From: Actinomadura litoris
GTDB taxonomy: Bacteria > Actinomycetota > Actinomycetes > Streptosporangiales > Streptosporangiaceae
Reading direction: 5' to 3'
Assembly: GCF_009733595.1 (NCBI RefSeq)
Contig: NZ_WOFH01000004.1
Span: 663,254-727,253 of the forward strand
DNA: 64,000 nt
Positions 1-8,822 of the stretch are shown here, in pieces. The stretch's first letter is position 1. Every line of letters begins with the position of its first letter. The notes under the pieces were generated by a model. That model did not search any database and had not been told where the DNA came from. It saw only the letters and a program-made list of their open reading frames with translations. The position numbers and the translations under genes are program-made.

Positions 1-134
1 GGCCCCGGCGCCCGGCCAAGGCGTACGGCCGACAAACCCGGACGGGCGGCTTTGTAGGAGGTTGGAAGTGGCCCCGCCGTTTTCCCCCGGAAGTGGATCT
101 TCAGCCGGGACGGGGCGCGGCCTAGGTTCGCGAC

Positions 135-917
135 ATGATTGTTTTCGCCCAGCTCAGCGACACCCATCTGGACGGCGGGGACCGCGCGGACGAGCGCGCC
201 CGGCGCGTCATGGCCCACCTGGACACGCTGCCGCTCGACGCCGTCCTGCTGACCGGGGACATCGCCGACCACGGCGAACCGGCGGAGTACGAGCGGGCCC
301 GCGAGGTGCTGGCATCGCCGCATCCGGTGCTGATGTGCCCCGGCAACCACGACCGGCGGCGCCCCTACCGGGAGGTGCTGCTAGGAGAATCCATGGACGG
401 CCTTCCGGAGACCGGGGCCGTCTCTCGTGGGGGGCCGACCCCCCACACCCCCCGGAACGGCCCTGTCAACCAGGTGCACGAGGTCGCGGGCGCGGTGTTC
501 GCGATGTGCGACTCGACGGTCCCCGGCGAGGACCGCGGTCTCCTGGACGAGGAGACGCTCGCCTGGCTGGACGCGGCGCTCGGCGAACGGCCCGGCGTCC
601 CGGCGTTCGTCTGCTTCCACCACCCGCCCGTCCCGCTGCACATCCCCTATGTGGACGCCATCCGGCAGTTCGGCGAGCACGGGCTGGCCGACGTCCTCGC
701 ACGGCATCCGCAGGTCGTGGCCGTCCTGTGCGGGCACGCGCACACGTCCGCGGCGACCATGTTCGCCGGACGGCCCCTGCTCGTCGCGCCCGGCGTCGTG
801 TCCACGCTCCGGCTGCCGGGCGAGGAGGGCATCGTCGACCTTGAGGCGCCGCCGGGCTTCGCGCTGCACGTCCTGCACGACGACCTGCGGCTGACCACCC
901 ACTACCGGACCGTCTGA
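135..917 (+). CDS. Calcineurin-like metallophosphoesterase
   Basis: 260-residue phosphoesterase of the class III cyclic-nucleotide phosphodiesterase/Icc-like type. The dinuclear metal ligands are visible in order: D9 and H11 in LSDTHLD, D42 in GDIADHG, GNHD at 70-73, a CFHH motif near 160 and GHAHTS near 202. It probably hydrolyses a phosphodiester, possibly a cyclic nucleotide; the substrate cannot be read from sequence. The hexamer TAGGTT ends 6 nt before the ATG, which suggests a leaderless mRNA. Residues about 97-110 ([11 protein letters not shown]) come from a short repeated DNA element also found in pgk and are not expected in this family. It converges on the amidohydrolase gene. Confidence 0.9.
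   Translation: MIVFAQLSDTHLDGGDRADERARRVMAHLDTLPLDAVLLTGDIADHGEPAEYERAREVLASPHPVLMCPGNHDRRRPYREVLLGESMDGLPETGAVSRGGPTPHTPRNGPVNQVHEVAGAVFAMCDSTVPGEDRGLLDEETLAWLDAALGERPGVPAFVCFHHPPVPLHIPYVDAIRQFGEHGLADVLARHPQVVAVLCGHAHTSAATMFAGRPLLVAPGVVSTLRLPGEEGIVDLEAPPGFALHVLHDDLRLTTHYRTV
427..461 (+). repeat. 35-bp G/C-run repeat, copy A (inside phosphoesterase)
   Basis: Palindromic core TGGGGGG-N3-CCCCCCA (428-444) followed by CACCCCCCGGAACGGC-type sequence. It lies in frame in the phosphoesterase gene and encodes TPHTPRNG. Near-identical copies are at 6621-6654 and, on the minus strand, 12738-12772. Confidence 0.8.
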
Positions 918-943
918 CCGGCCCGCGCACACCGCCGGGCGGC

Positions 944-979
944 GGACCGCCGCGCCGCGCCGTCCCGGCGCGGCGGTCC
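944..979. terminator. Strong hairpin between convergent genes
   Basis: GGACCGCCGCGCCG pairs with the downstream CGGCGCGGCGGTCC across a short loop, between the phosphoesterase stop and the amidohydrolase stop. It has no U-tract, so it is a probable bidirectional GC-hairpin terminator. Confidence 0.6.
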
Positions 980-998
980 CGTCGAGCGGTTCCGCGGG

Positions 999-2090
999 TC
1001 AGGCCCCCAGGCGCTTGGCCAGGGTCGGCAGCAGGCGGAGGGCGTTGCCGCGGTTGACGGCGGCGTGCGCCTTGCCGTTCAGGGCGGGGTCCCGGTCGAG
1101 CGTCTCGGTGGCCAGGGCGACCTCGGGGGCGAGGACCTGGGGCCAGTCGGTACCGAAGAGCAGCCGCCCGTGCCCGGCGGCGGCCAGCAGGGTCGGGGTC
1201 GAGTACGGCGAGGCGGGCGTCGCGGTGTCGTAGTAGAACCGCCGGACCGCCCGCCGGAACGCCTCGGGGCTCGGCCCCTCGCCCTGCCGTCCGGCGTGCT
1301 CGACGCGTCCGCCGATGTAGGGCAGGAAGCCGCCCGCGTGGGAGAGGATCACCGACAGCCGCTTGTAGCGGTCGAGGGTCCCCGCGGCGATGAGGCTGAG
1401 GGCCGTCCGGGTGGTGTCCAGCATGAAGTCGGCGACCCACTCCTCGATCCCCGGCACGGGACGCGCGTCCGCGAGCCCGACGGGATGGGTGAACACGACG
1501 GCGCCCCGCCTGTCCAGCTCGGCGAACAGCGGCTCGAACGCCGGGTCGCCCAGGTAGCGGCCGTCGGCGTTGTCCATCATCAGGACGCCGTCGGCGCCCA
1601 GCTCGTCCAGCGCGTACGCGGCCTCCTTGAGCGCCACGTCCACGTGGAGCAGCGGGAGGTAGGCGAAGAACCCGAACCGGGTGGGATGGTCCCGCACCAG
1701 GTCTGCCAGCGATTCGTTGAACACGCGCGTGCCGGCGACGGCGAGTTCCCGGTCGCGGAACGCCGTGGGCGGCGCGGGGGCCGAGGCCACGCCCGCCTGC
1801 ATGCCGACGGCGTCCATCGTGTCGAGGGTCTTCGAGAGGTCCCAGTCCCCCCAGCGCGGGCCGCCCTCGGGCGGCAGGAGGCCGTGGTCGACGGCCCATC
1901 GCCGCATCGCGGGCGGGAGCGCGTGGTGGTGGGTGTCGATCCGCCCCCCGCGCGGCCCGTTTCCGGCGAAGGCGGCCCGCGCCGGGCCCAGGCCGGTGAC
2001 GGCGGCGGTCGCGGAGGCCAGGGCGGCCGTCCGGATCACACCGCGACGGCTCGGCCCGGTGGACGTCCGGTCGCTTTCCTCGGCATGCAT
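999..2090 (-). CDS. Tat-exported amidohydrolase (ACMSD-like, amidohydrolase_2)
   Basis: 363-residue TIM-barrel hydrolase of the amidohydrolase_2/ACMSD group. The N-terminus carries a twin-arginine signal (SRRGVIRTAALAS followed by a hydrophobic stretch and ARAAFA), so export is predicted. Metal-site motifs are IDTHHH just after the signal, FTHPVG mid-protein, LSHAGGFLPY and FGTDWP near the C-terminus. Relatives are decarboxylases or hydrolases of aromatic or lactone substrates; the substrate here is unknown. It is divergent from a MarR gene with a palindromic operator between them, so MarR-type repression by a small aromatic ligand is a reasonable inference. Confidence 0.85.
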   Translation of the reverse strand: MHAEESDRTSTGPSRRGVIRTAALASATAAVTGLGPARAAFAGNGPRGGRIDTHHHALPPAMRRWAVDHGLLPPEGGPRWGDWDLSKTLDTMDAVGMQAGVASAPAPPTAFRDRELAVAGTRVFNESLADLVRDHPTRFGFFAYLPLLHVDVALKEAAYALDELGADGVLMMDNADGRYLGDPAFEPLFAELDRRGAVVFTHPVGLADARPVPGIEEWVADFMLDTTRTALSLIAAGTLDRYKRLSVILSHAGGFLPYIGGRVEHAGRQGEGPSPEAFRRAVRRFYYDTATPASPYSTPTLLAAAGHGRLLFGTDWPQVLAPEVALATETLDRDPALNGKAHAAVNRGNALRLLPTLAKRLGA

Positions 2091-2130
2091 GTCTCTCCTC
2101 GGTGTCGATGACAGCCGCCCGAAAGGGAGT

Positions 2131-2159
2131 ATATGAGACTGTCTCGACTGAGACCATAT
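2131..2159. promoter_or_regulatory. Candidate MarR operator in divergent promoter region
   Basis: Overlapping inverted repeats GAGAC-T-GTCTC (2135-2145) and GTCTC-GACT-GAGAC (2141-2154), bordered by ATATG and CATAT. They lie between the amidohydrolase start and the MarR -10 hexamer TAAACT (2170-2175). Placement and symmetry fit a MarR dimer site that controls both directions. Confidence 0.6.
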
Positions 2160-2181
2160 CGTTCCGCCCTAAACTTGGGGC

Positions 2182-2682
2182 GTGGCCACCGAACCTCCGG
2201 GACCCGCGCCGACGGCGCTGGGCGATCCCCGGTCCGACGACAAGGCGCTGGGGCTGCTGCTCGCCGCCGCGCACGACGCGGCGCGGTCCGCGCTGAACGC
2301 CGAACTGCGCCCGCTCGGCATCGAGACCCGGCACTTCGGCGTCCTGGTCGCCCTCGACCGGGCGGGGCCGACCAGCCAGCGCGGGCTCGGGGCGCTGCTC
2401 GGCCTGGACAAGTCCGCCGTCGTCCGGATCATGGACGAGCTGGAGCGGCTGGGCCTCGCCGTCCGCAGGCGCGCGGAGCACGACCGGCGCGCCTACGCGA
2501 TCGAGCTGACCGCCGAGGGCCGCCACCACGCGCGCGTGTCGGCGGCGACGGCGGACGAGCTGAGCGCCCGCCTGTTCGGCTGGCTCTCCCCCGCCGACCG
2601 GGAGCGCCTCGTCACGCTGCTCACGGGCATTCTGTCCCGCGCGGACGACGCTTCGACCGGCACCGAAACGAATCGCCCCTAG
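2182..2682 (+). CDS. MarR-family transcriptional regulator
   Basis: 166 residues with a winged helix-turn-helix in the middle: QRGLGALLGLDKSAVVRIMD is the helix-turn-helix and RRRAEHDRRAYAIELTAEG the wing, a classic MarR pattern. TAAACT followed by exactly 6 nt and the GTG suggests leaderless transcription. It is divergent from the amidohydrolase and is followed 29 nt later by the PEP mutase-like gene, so it may control both. The effector is unknown. Confidence 0.9.
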   Translation: MATEPPGPAPTALGDPRSDDKALGLLLAAAHDAARSALNAELRPLGIETRHFGVLVALDRAGPTSQRGLGALLGLDKSAVVRIMDELERLGLAVRRRAEHDRRAYAIELTAEGRHHARVSAATADELSARLFGWLSPADRERLVTLLTGILSRADDASTGTETNRP

Positions 2683-2711
2683 CCTGGGACGTGGAGACGA
2701 GGGGGCACCGG

Positions 2712-3539
2712 ATGAACGACCGGTTCAGGAGTCTGCACCGCGCGGACCGCACGCTGCTGCTGCCCAACGCGTGGGACTTCGCGACCGGCGCCGCGCTGGC
2801 GCGGGCGGGCTTCCCCGCGGTCGGCACGACGAGCCTCGGGGTCGCGGCCGCGGCCGGGAAGCCCGACGCGGCGGGCGGCACCCGCGCCGAGACGCTCGCG
2901 CTGGCCCGGTCGCTCGCCCGGCTCCCGGTGCCGGTCACCGTCGACATCGAGGGCGGTTTCTCCTCCCGTCCCGAGGAGGTCGGACGGCTGGTCGCCGAAC
3001 TCGCCGGATACGGGGTCGCCGGGGTCAACCTGGAGGACGGGCGCGCGGACGGGACGCTCACGCCGCTCGGCCACCAGATCGAGACCATCCAGGCGGTGAA
3101 GGAGGCCGCGCCCGAGGTGTTCCTCAACGCCCGCACGGACACGTTCTGGCTGGGCGGGGGCGACCCCGACCGCCCGGAGACGCTGCGCCGGGTGCGCGGG
3201 TACGCGGACGCGGGCGCCGACGGCGTGTTCGTCCCGTCCGTCGTCGCCGACGGCGACATCCGCGCCGTGCTGGACGCCGTGGACGTGCCGCTCAACGTCC
3301 TGCTCATTCCGGGCAAGGCCGAGTACGCGCGGCTCGCGGAACTCGGCGTGCACCGGGTGAGCCTCGGGTCGCTGCTGTTCCGCAGGGCGCTCCAGGCCAC
3401 GGTCGCCGCGGCTCTGGAGACCGTCGCCGCGGCCCCATCCGTCCTGGACGCCTCCGGCCCGCCCGGCGGGGACGGCAGGAGCGGGACGGAGTTTCCCGTC
3501 CCGTCCTACCAGGAGATCCAGGACCTCCTGGCGCCGTGA
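2712..3539 (+). CDS. Isocitrate lyase/PEP mutase family protein
   Basis: 275 residues of the ICL/phosphoenolpyruvate mutase superfamily, a TIM barrel that cleaves or rearranges C-C or P-C bonds of 2-oxo or 2-hydroxy acids. Visible motifs are LLPNAWDFATG and VGTTSLGVA at the N-terminus, VTVDIEGGF (metal-binding Asp/Glu), GVNLEDG and FLNARTDTFW. The classical KKCGH catalytic motif of true isocitrate lyase is absent, so this is the short uncharacterised oxaloacetate decarboxylase/carboxyvinyl-phosphonate-like branch. The ATG at 2712 is preceded by a GAGGGGG ribosome site; longer in-frame starts run into the MarR gene. Confidence 0.85.
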   Translation: MNDRFRSLHRADRTLLLPNAWDFATGAALARAGFPAVGTTSLGVAAAAGKPDAAGGTRAETLALARSLARLPVPVTVDIEGGFSSRPEEVGRLVAELAGYGVAGVNLEDGRADGTLTPLGHQIETIQAVKEAAPEVFLNARTDTFWLGGGDPDRPETLRRVRGYADAGADGVFVPSVVADGDIRAVLDAVDVPLNVLLIPGKAEYARLAELGVHRVSLGSLLFRRALQATVAAALETVAAAPSVLDASGPPGGDGRSGTEFPVPSYQEIQDLLAP

Positions 3540-3840
3540 CAAGGGTCGGCGAGGCCCTCAAGGACCGGCGCCGGTGGCACCGACCTCCTGCAACGCCTTG
3601 AGGCCCACGCCCCGCGAGGTCGTCACCGGCGGGTGCCGAGAACGATCCTCACGACGACGACGTCCTGGGGCCGACAGCCCGATCCCTGCCGCCTTGAGGC
3701 ACGCGCGGTCCGTCCAGCGACCGCGACAGCCGTATCGCCTCCGACCAGCGGCGCTCTCGCGACCGGGCGGCGCATCACCGCCGAGCCTGCTCGTTGGGGC
3801 AGGTCCGGTCGTTCCGAAACGCGGGGCGGCGGGAGCGTGG
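3540..3840. other. Gene-free stretch between convergent genes
   Basis: About 300 bp without a convincing gene. It holds an 8-bp inverted repeat (CCTCAAGG at 3556-3563, CCTTGAGG at 3596-3603) that could stop transcription. A short minus-strand frame of about 50 codons (starting near 3778, ending LGTRR near 3623) has plausible codon use but no recognisable domain; it may be a gene remnant. Confidence 0.5.
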
Positions 3841-4941
3841 TCAGTCGCGGCGGGCGGCGACGGCCTTGCTGTGGGAGTCGACGGCGTCCCGCAGGAAGCG
3901 GGACGACTCGGCGAGCATGCCGCGTTCCCGTTCCTTCGCCAGCGCGGCCAGGCGGTGGAGCGGGACGACGGTCTGGGTGAAGCCGAGCGGCGTGTTCGAC
4001 CGGATCATCGGGATCCGGTCGTAGGAGTCGGACAGGCCGAGGTCCTGGTAGCCCCAGCGGCTCGGCACCTCGCGCAGCATCGACTCGCCCAGGTAGCGGA
4101 CGGCGCCGGACACGAACGGGTCGGTTCCCGCGACGATGACCGAGTCCCAGTCGGTGTGGCGCTCCAGGACGAGCGGCTCCAGGGCGTCCAGCGAGGCGGG
4201 CGAGAAGTCGAAGGGGAACGCCTCGGGCAGGAACTCGGCGCGCCACCGGTCGAGCGCCTCGGCCATGCCCGACGTCCAGTCGTCGAGGTACTCGCGGGCG
4301 GGGCCGGTCATGCGGGCGCGGTCGCTCTGCATGTACCAGTCGGGGGTGCCGGCCTCGGCCGTCGGCGGGTCGGCGCGCGGCGGCTTCACGCGGTCGAGGC
4401 CCTCCAGGTCGAGGCCGAACTCGTCGTGCAGGACGCGCGCCTGCGCGGGCGTCGCGAGCACGTACACGTCGTCGTCCTCGGCGTCCTCGCCGGGCAGCGC
4501 GTAGAACATCCGGGGGTCGGCGCCGCCGGGTTCGAGGTCGTCGATGCACTCCATCACGGTCAGCAGGTCGAGGTGCTCCCCCGACTCGTGCTCGACGACC
4601 CACCACACCGGCTCGCCGTCGCGCAGGAAGTGCAGGCTCTCCTCGCCGTCCTCGTCCTCGACCAGTTCGACGTCGGCGATCCGCACGCTGCCGCCGCACT
4701 CGGCGGCGCTCTCCAGGATCTCGCGGTAGCCGTCCTCCAGGTCGTCGACGCCGCCCGCGTGCGCCCACACGACCAGGCCGCACCCGTCGAGGACGTCGAG
4801 GACGTCCGCCTCCTCCGGCTCGTCGTCGGGGCCGGGCGGCGGCTCGCCGAGCGCGGCGAGCGCCGCGGCGGTCTCGTCCTCGGACGCCATGCCGAGCTCC
4901 ACCAGCCGGCCTGCCAGGCCCCGGTACGTCGTGTTGACCAT
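3841..4941 (-). CDS. Conserved hypothetical protein (366 aa), unknown function
   Basis: Soluble, acidic protein of 366 residues with no signal peptide or membrane helix. Residues 20-60 are Glu/Asp/Pro-rich. The C-terminal half has aromatic-rich motifs (GTPDWYMQSDRAR, FPFDFSPASLDALE, RWGYQDLGLSDSYDRIP) that suggest a folded domain, but I do not recognise the family. The start is chosen at the ATG 6 nt after CATGAT, a leaderless-type spacing; longer frames upstream enter non-coding sequence. It is transcribed toward the PEP mutase-like gene. Confidence 0.75.
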   Translation of the reverse strand: MVNTTYRGLAGRLVELGMASEDETAAALAALGEPPPGPDDEPEEADVLDVLDGCGLVVWAHAGGVDDLEDGYREILESAAECGGSVRIADVELVEDEDGEESLHFLRDGEPVWWVVEHESGEHLDLLTVMECIDDLEPGGADPRMFYALPGEDAEDDDVYVLATPAQARVLHDEFGLDLEGLDRVKPPRADPPTAEAGTPDWYMQSDRARMTGPAREYLDDWTSGMAEALDRWRAEFLPEAFPFDFSPASLDALEPLVLERHTDWDSVIVAGTDPFVSGAVRYLGESMLREVPSRWGYQDLGLSDSYDRIPMIRSNTPLGFTQTVVPLHRLAALAKERERGMLAESSRFLRDAVDSHSKAVAARRD

Positions 4942-5045
4942 GCCCGGATCATGCCAGGTCCCTACGACATTCCGCCGCGTTTCCGCCCGCCGCGTCCAAC
5001 CCGTTGCGCTCCGGGCCGCAACGTGCCGAGCCGGCGCCGACGCCC

Positions 5046-5723
5046 CTAGGGGACGGCGTCGATCCCCCGGCGGGACCGGAGCCAGTGAGTGCGTTCGGCC
5101 GCGACGTAGGACGCGCCGTCCGGCCCGTCGGATCCCTCGTGCCAGGGGCGCATGCCGAGCTGCTCGGCGACGGCGGCCGAGGAGGCGCTGCTCACGTCGA
5201 TCTCGGCGGTGATGCGGCGCAGGCCGACGACCTCGAACGCGTAGCCGAGCACCGCGCGGGACGCCTCGACCGCGAGGCCCTGGCCCCAGCGGTCGGGCTC
5301 CAGGCTGTAGAGGATCTCGACGTCGACGGCGCCGCCCGCGGGGCCGTCGTGGCGGCGCAGGCCCGCCACGCCCACCAGCCGGGCGCCGTGCGGCTCGGAC
5401 AGGCGGTGCGGGTCGCCGAGGCCGTGCGGGCCGGACAGGCCGGGCGCGCTCGGCCGCAGGGCCCACAGCCCGTAGCCCTCGACCGCGAAGTCCCGCTGGC
5501 TCGCGGCGATGATGCCGGTGACCTGCACGGGTGAGATCACCTGGTCGCCGAACAGGTGGCGCCGGACGAGGGGGCCCGTCCAGTGCGTGTGCAGGGCGCG
5601 GTGGTCGCTCATGGCGACCGGGTGCAGGACCAGCCGTCCGGTCCGCAGCACCGCGTTCCTGGCCCGTGGCGCCGCGCTCCCGGGGCCCAGCACGGCGCTC
5701 CCGGCCCGCAGCGGCTCACTCAT
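5046..5723 (-). CDS. GNAT-family N-acetyltransferase (RimJ/RimL-like)
   Basis: 225 residues. The acetyl-CoA-binding signature is degenerate but present (LEPDRWGQGLAVEASRAVLG), followed by EVVGLRRITAEIDVSSASS and a late strand containing EQLGMRPWHEG, typical of the RimJ/RimL branch that acetylates protein N-termini or small amines. An unusual Pro/His-rich loop (near GLSGPHGLGDPHRLSEPHG) sits between the early strands. The start overlaps the end of the upstream AhpD-like gene by 8 nt, so translation is probably coupled. Confidence 0.85.
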   Translation of the reverse strand: MSEPLRAGSAVLGPGSAAPRARNAVLRTGRLVLHPVAMSDHRALHTHWTGPLVRRHLFGDQVISPVQVTGIIAASQRDFAVEGYGLWALRPSAPGLSGPHGLGDPHRLSEPHGARLVGVAGLRRHDGPAGGAVDVEILYSLEPDRWGQGLAVEASRAVLGYAFEVVGLRRITAEIDVSSASSAAVAEQLGMRPWHEGSDGPDGASYVAAERTHWLRSRRGIDAVP

Positions 5724-6444
5724 GCCCGTCCTCCGACGCGAACCCCGACCCGGCCCCCGGTCGCCACCCGGCCTCGGGCTCGGGCGGCCACTGGGGCTCG
5801 GGCTCCCCGTCCGGCAGACCCACCCGGAAGACCCGCAGCTGGAGCGCCAGCGCCGAGTAGTAGCCGACGAGCGTGACCAGCTCGACGACGGCGGCGCGGC
5901 CGAGCGTCGCCACCGCCTCGGTGAACACGGCGTCGCCGAGGTCGCGCTCGGCGGCGAGCTGGCGGACCGCCTCGTACACCACCCGCTCGCGGACGTCGGC
6001 GAACAGCGGCGCGCGGCCCTCGCGCAGCGCGGCCATCTCGTCCTCGCCGAGGCCGGCGCGGCGGCCGGTGCGCTCGTGGGCGTACCACTCGAAGTCCGAG
6101 CGCAGGTGCGCGGCGACGACCAGCGTCGCGATCTCCCGCTCCCGCCCGGTGAACGCGGTGCGGAAGCGCAGCGCGGCGCCGAGGTCCTGGAGCGGCAGGC
6201 CGACCGAGGGGCTGTAGAGCATCGCGTTGAAGGGGCCGAGGAGCCGGCCCGCGTCGTCGACGAACCGGAACGCCGGACGGCGGGCCGCGCGGGGACCGCC
6301 GGTCACGGCCTCGTAGACGGCCCGCTGCTCGTCGCCGAGCGAGCCGGGGAACAGCAGCGGCAGGCGCGTCGCGACCGGCTCGCGCCCGCGCCGGCCGGCC
6401 GGGCGTCGATCGTTGACGTGCTCACCGTTCGCGGGGTCGATCAC
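5716..6444 (-). CDS. Carboxymuconolactone decarboxylase/AhpD-like protein
   Basis: 242 residues, all-alpha carboxymuconolactone decarboxylase fold. The conserved helix appears as FTGREREIATLVVAAHLRSDFEWYAHERTG; the AhpD CxxC redox pair is absent and H replaces the proximal position, as in the decarboxylase-like branch. It probably acts on a small lactone or is a stress-linked enzyme. The GTG start lies 7 nt after a TAGCGT hexamer, a leaderless-type arrangement. It is the first gene of a two-gene unit with the GNAT acetyltransferase. Confidence 0.8.
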   Translation of the reverse strand: MIDPANGEHVNDRRPAGRRGREPVATRLPLLFPGSLGDEQRAVYEAVTGGPRAARRPAFRFVDDAGRLLGPFNAMLYSPSVGLPLQDLGAALRFRTAFTGREREIATLVVAAHLRSDFEWYAHERTGRRAGLGEDEMAALREGRAPLFADVRERVVYEAVRQLAAERDLGDAVFTEAVATLGRAAVVELVTLVGYYSALALQLRVFRVGLPDGEPEPQWPPEPEAGWRPGAGSGFASEDGHE

Positions 6445-6678
6445 TTACCGCACGCTAGGCCGTCGGCGCGGTCGCCTCAACCCCCGTCCGGAATGTGAAA
6501 CCCCGCGCACACGAGGACATGGCGGTTACGTAACAGCGCGCCGCTTCCGACGACAGGTGAAATGGCAGGTGAATCCGAACCGGCCGAACCGCGTCGCCGC
6601 CCGGAACGGTCCGGTCTCTTGTGGGCGGATGCCCCCCACGCCCCCCGGAACGGCTCTGCCCCCTGGCAGGATGGGCCG
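6445..6678. promoter_or_regulatory. Divergent promoter region carrying repeat copy B
   Basis: 234 bp between the AhpD-like gene and the methyltransferase. It contains the minus-strand -10 hexamer TAGCGT (6452-6457) and repeat copy B (6621-6654). An in-frame ATG at 6562 would extend the methyltransferase through the repeat, giving the peptide APHAPRNG. Confidence 0.55.
6621..6654 (+). repeat. 35-bp G/C-run repeat, copy B (upstream of methyltransferase)
   Basis: Divergent copy of the element seen at 427-461: GTGGGCGG, a 4-nt spacer, CCCCCCACGCCCCCC and GGAACGGC. It lies 25 bp before the chosen methyltransferase start. Confidence 0.7.
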
Positions 6679-7488
6679 GTGACCGGCATCTATGACGATC
6701 CCTGGGCGTACGAGTTGGCGTGCTCGTTCCGCGAGGTGCCCGCCGAGGTGGAGGTGTTGCTCGCGTGGTGCGCCGAGCACCGCCCTGAAGGCGCGGGCCC
6801 CGTCCGGACGGTGCTGGAGCTGGCCGCCGGGCCCGCCGAGCACGCCCGCGAGATGGCCCGCCGCGGCCTGACCGCCACCGCGCTCGACCTGAACCCGGCG
6901 ATGTGCGCCCACGCCGCCGCCGAGGCCGGGCGCGCCGGCGTCGCGCTGGAGGTCGTCCAGGACGACATGACCCGGTTCGACCTCGGCCAGCGGTTCGACC
7001 TGGTCGTGACCATGCTGGACTCCACGTCCCACCTGATGACGCTGGACGCGTTCGTCGCGCACCTGCGCCGCGTCGCCGCGCACCTGGCCCCGGACGGCCT
7101 CTACGTGGTGGAGATGTCGCACCCGCGCGACCGGCTCGGCGGCGACGAGCCGAGCGTGAGCACGGGCTGGACGGTCGAACGCGGCGGCGTCCGCGCCACC
7201 GTGCGCTGGGGCGAGCCCTCGGACCGGCTCGACCCGATCACCCAGGTCTCCGACGACCAGGTCACGATGACGATCGACGGCGACGGGTCCGGCGGGCGGG
7301 AGCCGCGCGTGATCCGCGACGTCGTCCCCTACCGGTTCTGGACGGCCACCGAGGTGGACGCGGCGGTCCGCCTGGCGGGCGGGCTCGCCGTCGCGGCCCA
7401 GTACGGCGACTTCGGGGCCGGTGAGGACGCCGTTCCCCTCACCGGCCCCGACGCGTGGCGCATGCTGACTGTCCTGCGCCCCGCCTGA
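6679..7488 (+). CDS. Class I SAM-dependent methyltransferase
   Basis: 269 residues with a Rossmann methyltransferase core: motif I VLELAAGPAEHA, motif II ATALDLNPAM, then VVQDDMTRF and FDLVVTMLDSTSHL, and a post-I region LAPDGLYVVEMSHP. The C-terminal part is a beta-rich substrate lid seen in small-molecule methyltransferases; the substrate is unknown. The GTG start (VTGIYDDPWAYELA) matches the usual N-terminus; the ATG at 6562 would add a 39-residue tail encoded partly by the repeat. It converges on glyA, sharing a terminator hairpin. Confidence 0.85.
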   Translation: MTGIYDDPWAYELACSFREVPAEVEVLLAWCAEHRPEGAGPVRTVLELAAGPAEHAREMARRGLTATALDLNPAMCAHAAAEAGRAGVALEVVQDDMTRFDLGQRFDLVVTMLDSTSHLMTLDAFVAHLRRVAAHLAPDGLYVVEMSHPRDRLGGDEPSVSTGWTVERGGVRATVRWGEPSDRLDPITQVSDDQVTMTIDGDGSGGREPRVIRDVVPYRFWTATEVDAAVRLAGGLAVAAQYGDFGAGEDAVPLTGPDAWRMLTVLRPA

Positions 7489-7517
7489 TCGAGCGGCGGG
7501 GCCCCGCCGCTAGATCA
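7486..7517. terminator. Bidirectional terminator spanning both stop codons
   Basis: Near-perfect 32-bp inverted repeat (TGATC-G-AGCGGCGGGG / CCCCGCCGCT-A-GATCA). Its ends are the TGA stop of the methyltransferase and the TGA stop of glyA, so one palindrome serves both convergent genes. Confidence 0.75.
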
Positions 7518-8786
7518 GGGGGTGGGCGCCCAGCCGGGCATCGGGTGGGCGGCGAGCATGTCGCGGACCTGGCCCGCGACCCGTCCGAGGGCCGCCTCGT
7601 CCTGCTTGGCGGCGGCCTGGACGGCCTCGTCGATCCAGCCCGCGATCTGCGGCATCCGCTCCTCGGTCAGCCCGCGGGTGGTGATCGCCGCGGTGCCGAG
7701 CCGCAGCCCGGACGGGTCGAACGGCGTGCGCGGGTCGAACGGGACGGCGTTGTAGTTCAGCTCGATGCCGGCCCGGTCGAGCGCCTGCGCGGCGGGCTTG
7801 CCGGGGACGCCCTTGTTCGTGAGGTCGATCAGGACGAGGTGGTTGTCGGTGCCGCCGGAGACCAGGTCGTAGCCGCGTTCCAGCAGCGCCGCGGCCAGCG
7901 CCCTGGCGTTAGCGACGATCTGCCGGGCGTAGCGGGCGAACTCCGGTGCCGCGGCCTCCTTCAGGGCCACGGCGATCGCGGCGGTGGTGTGGTCGTGCGG
8001 GCCGCCCTGCAATCCGGGGAAGACGGCCCGGTCGATCGCCTTGGCGTGCTCGCCGGTCGACAGGATCATCGCGCCGCGCGGGCCGCGCAGGGTCTTGTGC
8101 GTGGTCGTGGTGACCACCTCGGCGTGGCCCACCGGGGACGGGTGCGCGCCGCCCGCGATCAGCCCGGCGATGTGGGCGACGTCGGCGACCAGCACCGCGC
8201 CGACCTCGCGCGCGATCTCGGCGAAGGCCGGGAAGTCGATCGTGCGCGGGATCGCGGTGCCGCCGCACCAGATGACCTTCGGGCGCTCATTGAGGGCGAG
8301 GTCGCGTACCTGGTCCATGTCGACCCGCCCGGTGTCGGCGCGGACCTCGTAGCGGACCGGACGGAACCACTTGCCGGTCGCCGACACCGTCCACCCGTGG
8401 GTGAGGTGGCCGCCCATCGGCAGCGACAGCCCCATCACCGTGTCGCCCGGCTCCAGGAACGCCAGGTACACGGCGAGGTTGGCGGGCGAGCCCGAGTACG
8501 GCTGGACGTTGGCGTGCTCGGCGCCGAACAGCGCCTTCGCCCGGTCGATCGCCAGCAGCTCGACCGGGTCGATGTTCTGCTGGCCCTCGTAGTAGCGCCG
8601 CCCGGCGTACCCCTCGGAGTACTTGTTGGTCAGGACGGAGCCGGTGGCCTCCAGCACGGCGGGCGAGACGTAGTTCTCCGAGGCGATCAGCCGGATCTTC
8701 TCGAACTGGCGGCGGGCCTCCGCCTCGACCAGTCCGGCGATCTCCGGATCGCCGTCGCGCAGGTGGGGGATGGCGGGTTCGTGCAT
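7515..8786 (-). CDS. glyA: Serine hydroxymethyltransferase
   Basis: 423 residues, normal length for bacterial GlyA. It converts serine and tetrahydrofolate to glycine and 5,10-methylene-THF using PLP. Signature motifs: [55 protein letters not shown] and the PLP-lysine region [25 protein letters not shown] is near the C-terminus. The start is the ATG giving [13 protein letters not shown]; a GTG seven codons upstream is possible. A ZTP riboswitch precedes it on the same strand, which links its expression to folate/10-formyl-THF status. Confidence 0.97.
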   Translation of the reverse strand: MHEPAIPHLRDGDPEIAGLVEAEARRQFEKIRLIASENYVSPAVLEATGSVLTNKYSEGYAGRRYYEGQQNIDPVELLAIDRAKALFGAEHANVQPYSGSPANLAVYLAFLEPGDTVMGLSLPMGGHLTHGWTVSATGKWFRPVRYEVRADTGRVDMDQVRDLALNERPKVIWCGGTAIPRTIDFPAFAEIAREVGAVLVADVAHIAGLIAGGAHPSPVGHAEVVTTTTHKTLRGPRGAMILSTGEHAKAIDRAVFPGLQGGPHDHTTAAIAVALKEAAAPEFARYARQIVANARALAAALLERGYDLVSGGTDNHLVLIDLTNKGVPGKPAAQALDRAGIELNYNAVPFDPRTPFDPSGLRLGTAAITTRGLTEERMPQIAGWIDEAVQAAAKQDEAALGRVAGQVRDMLAAHPMPGWAPTP

Positions 8787-8822
8787 GACAGCCTCCGCGC
8801 TGCTCACGCCGGGACGCGTCGT

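Noticed and set aside
62..844. Frame beginning at TTG/GTG with AGGAGG upstream
   Set aside because: The ribosome-site-like sequence is tempting, but the translation is Arg-rich junk overlapping the clear phosphoesterase frame.
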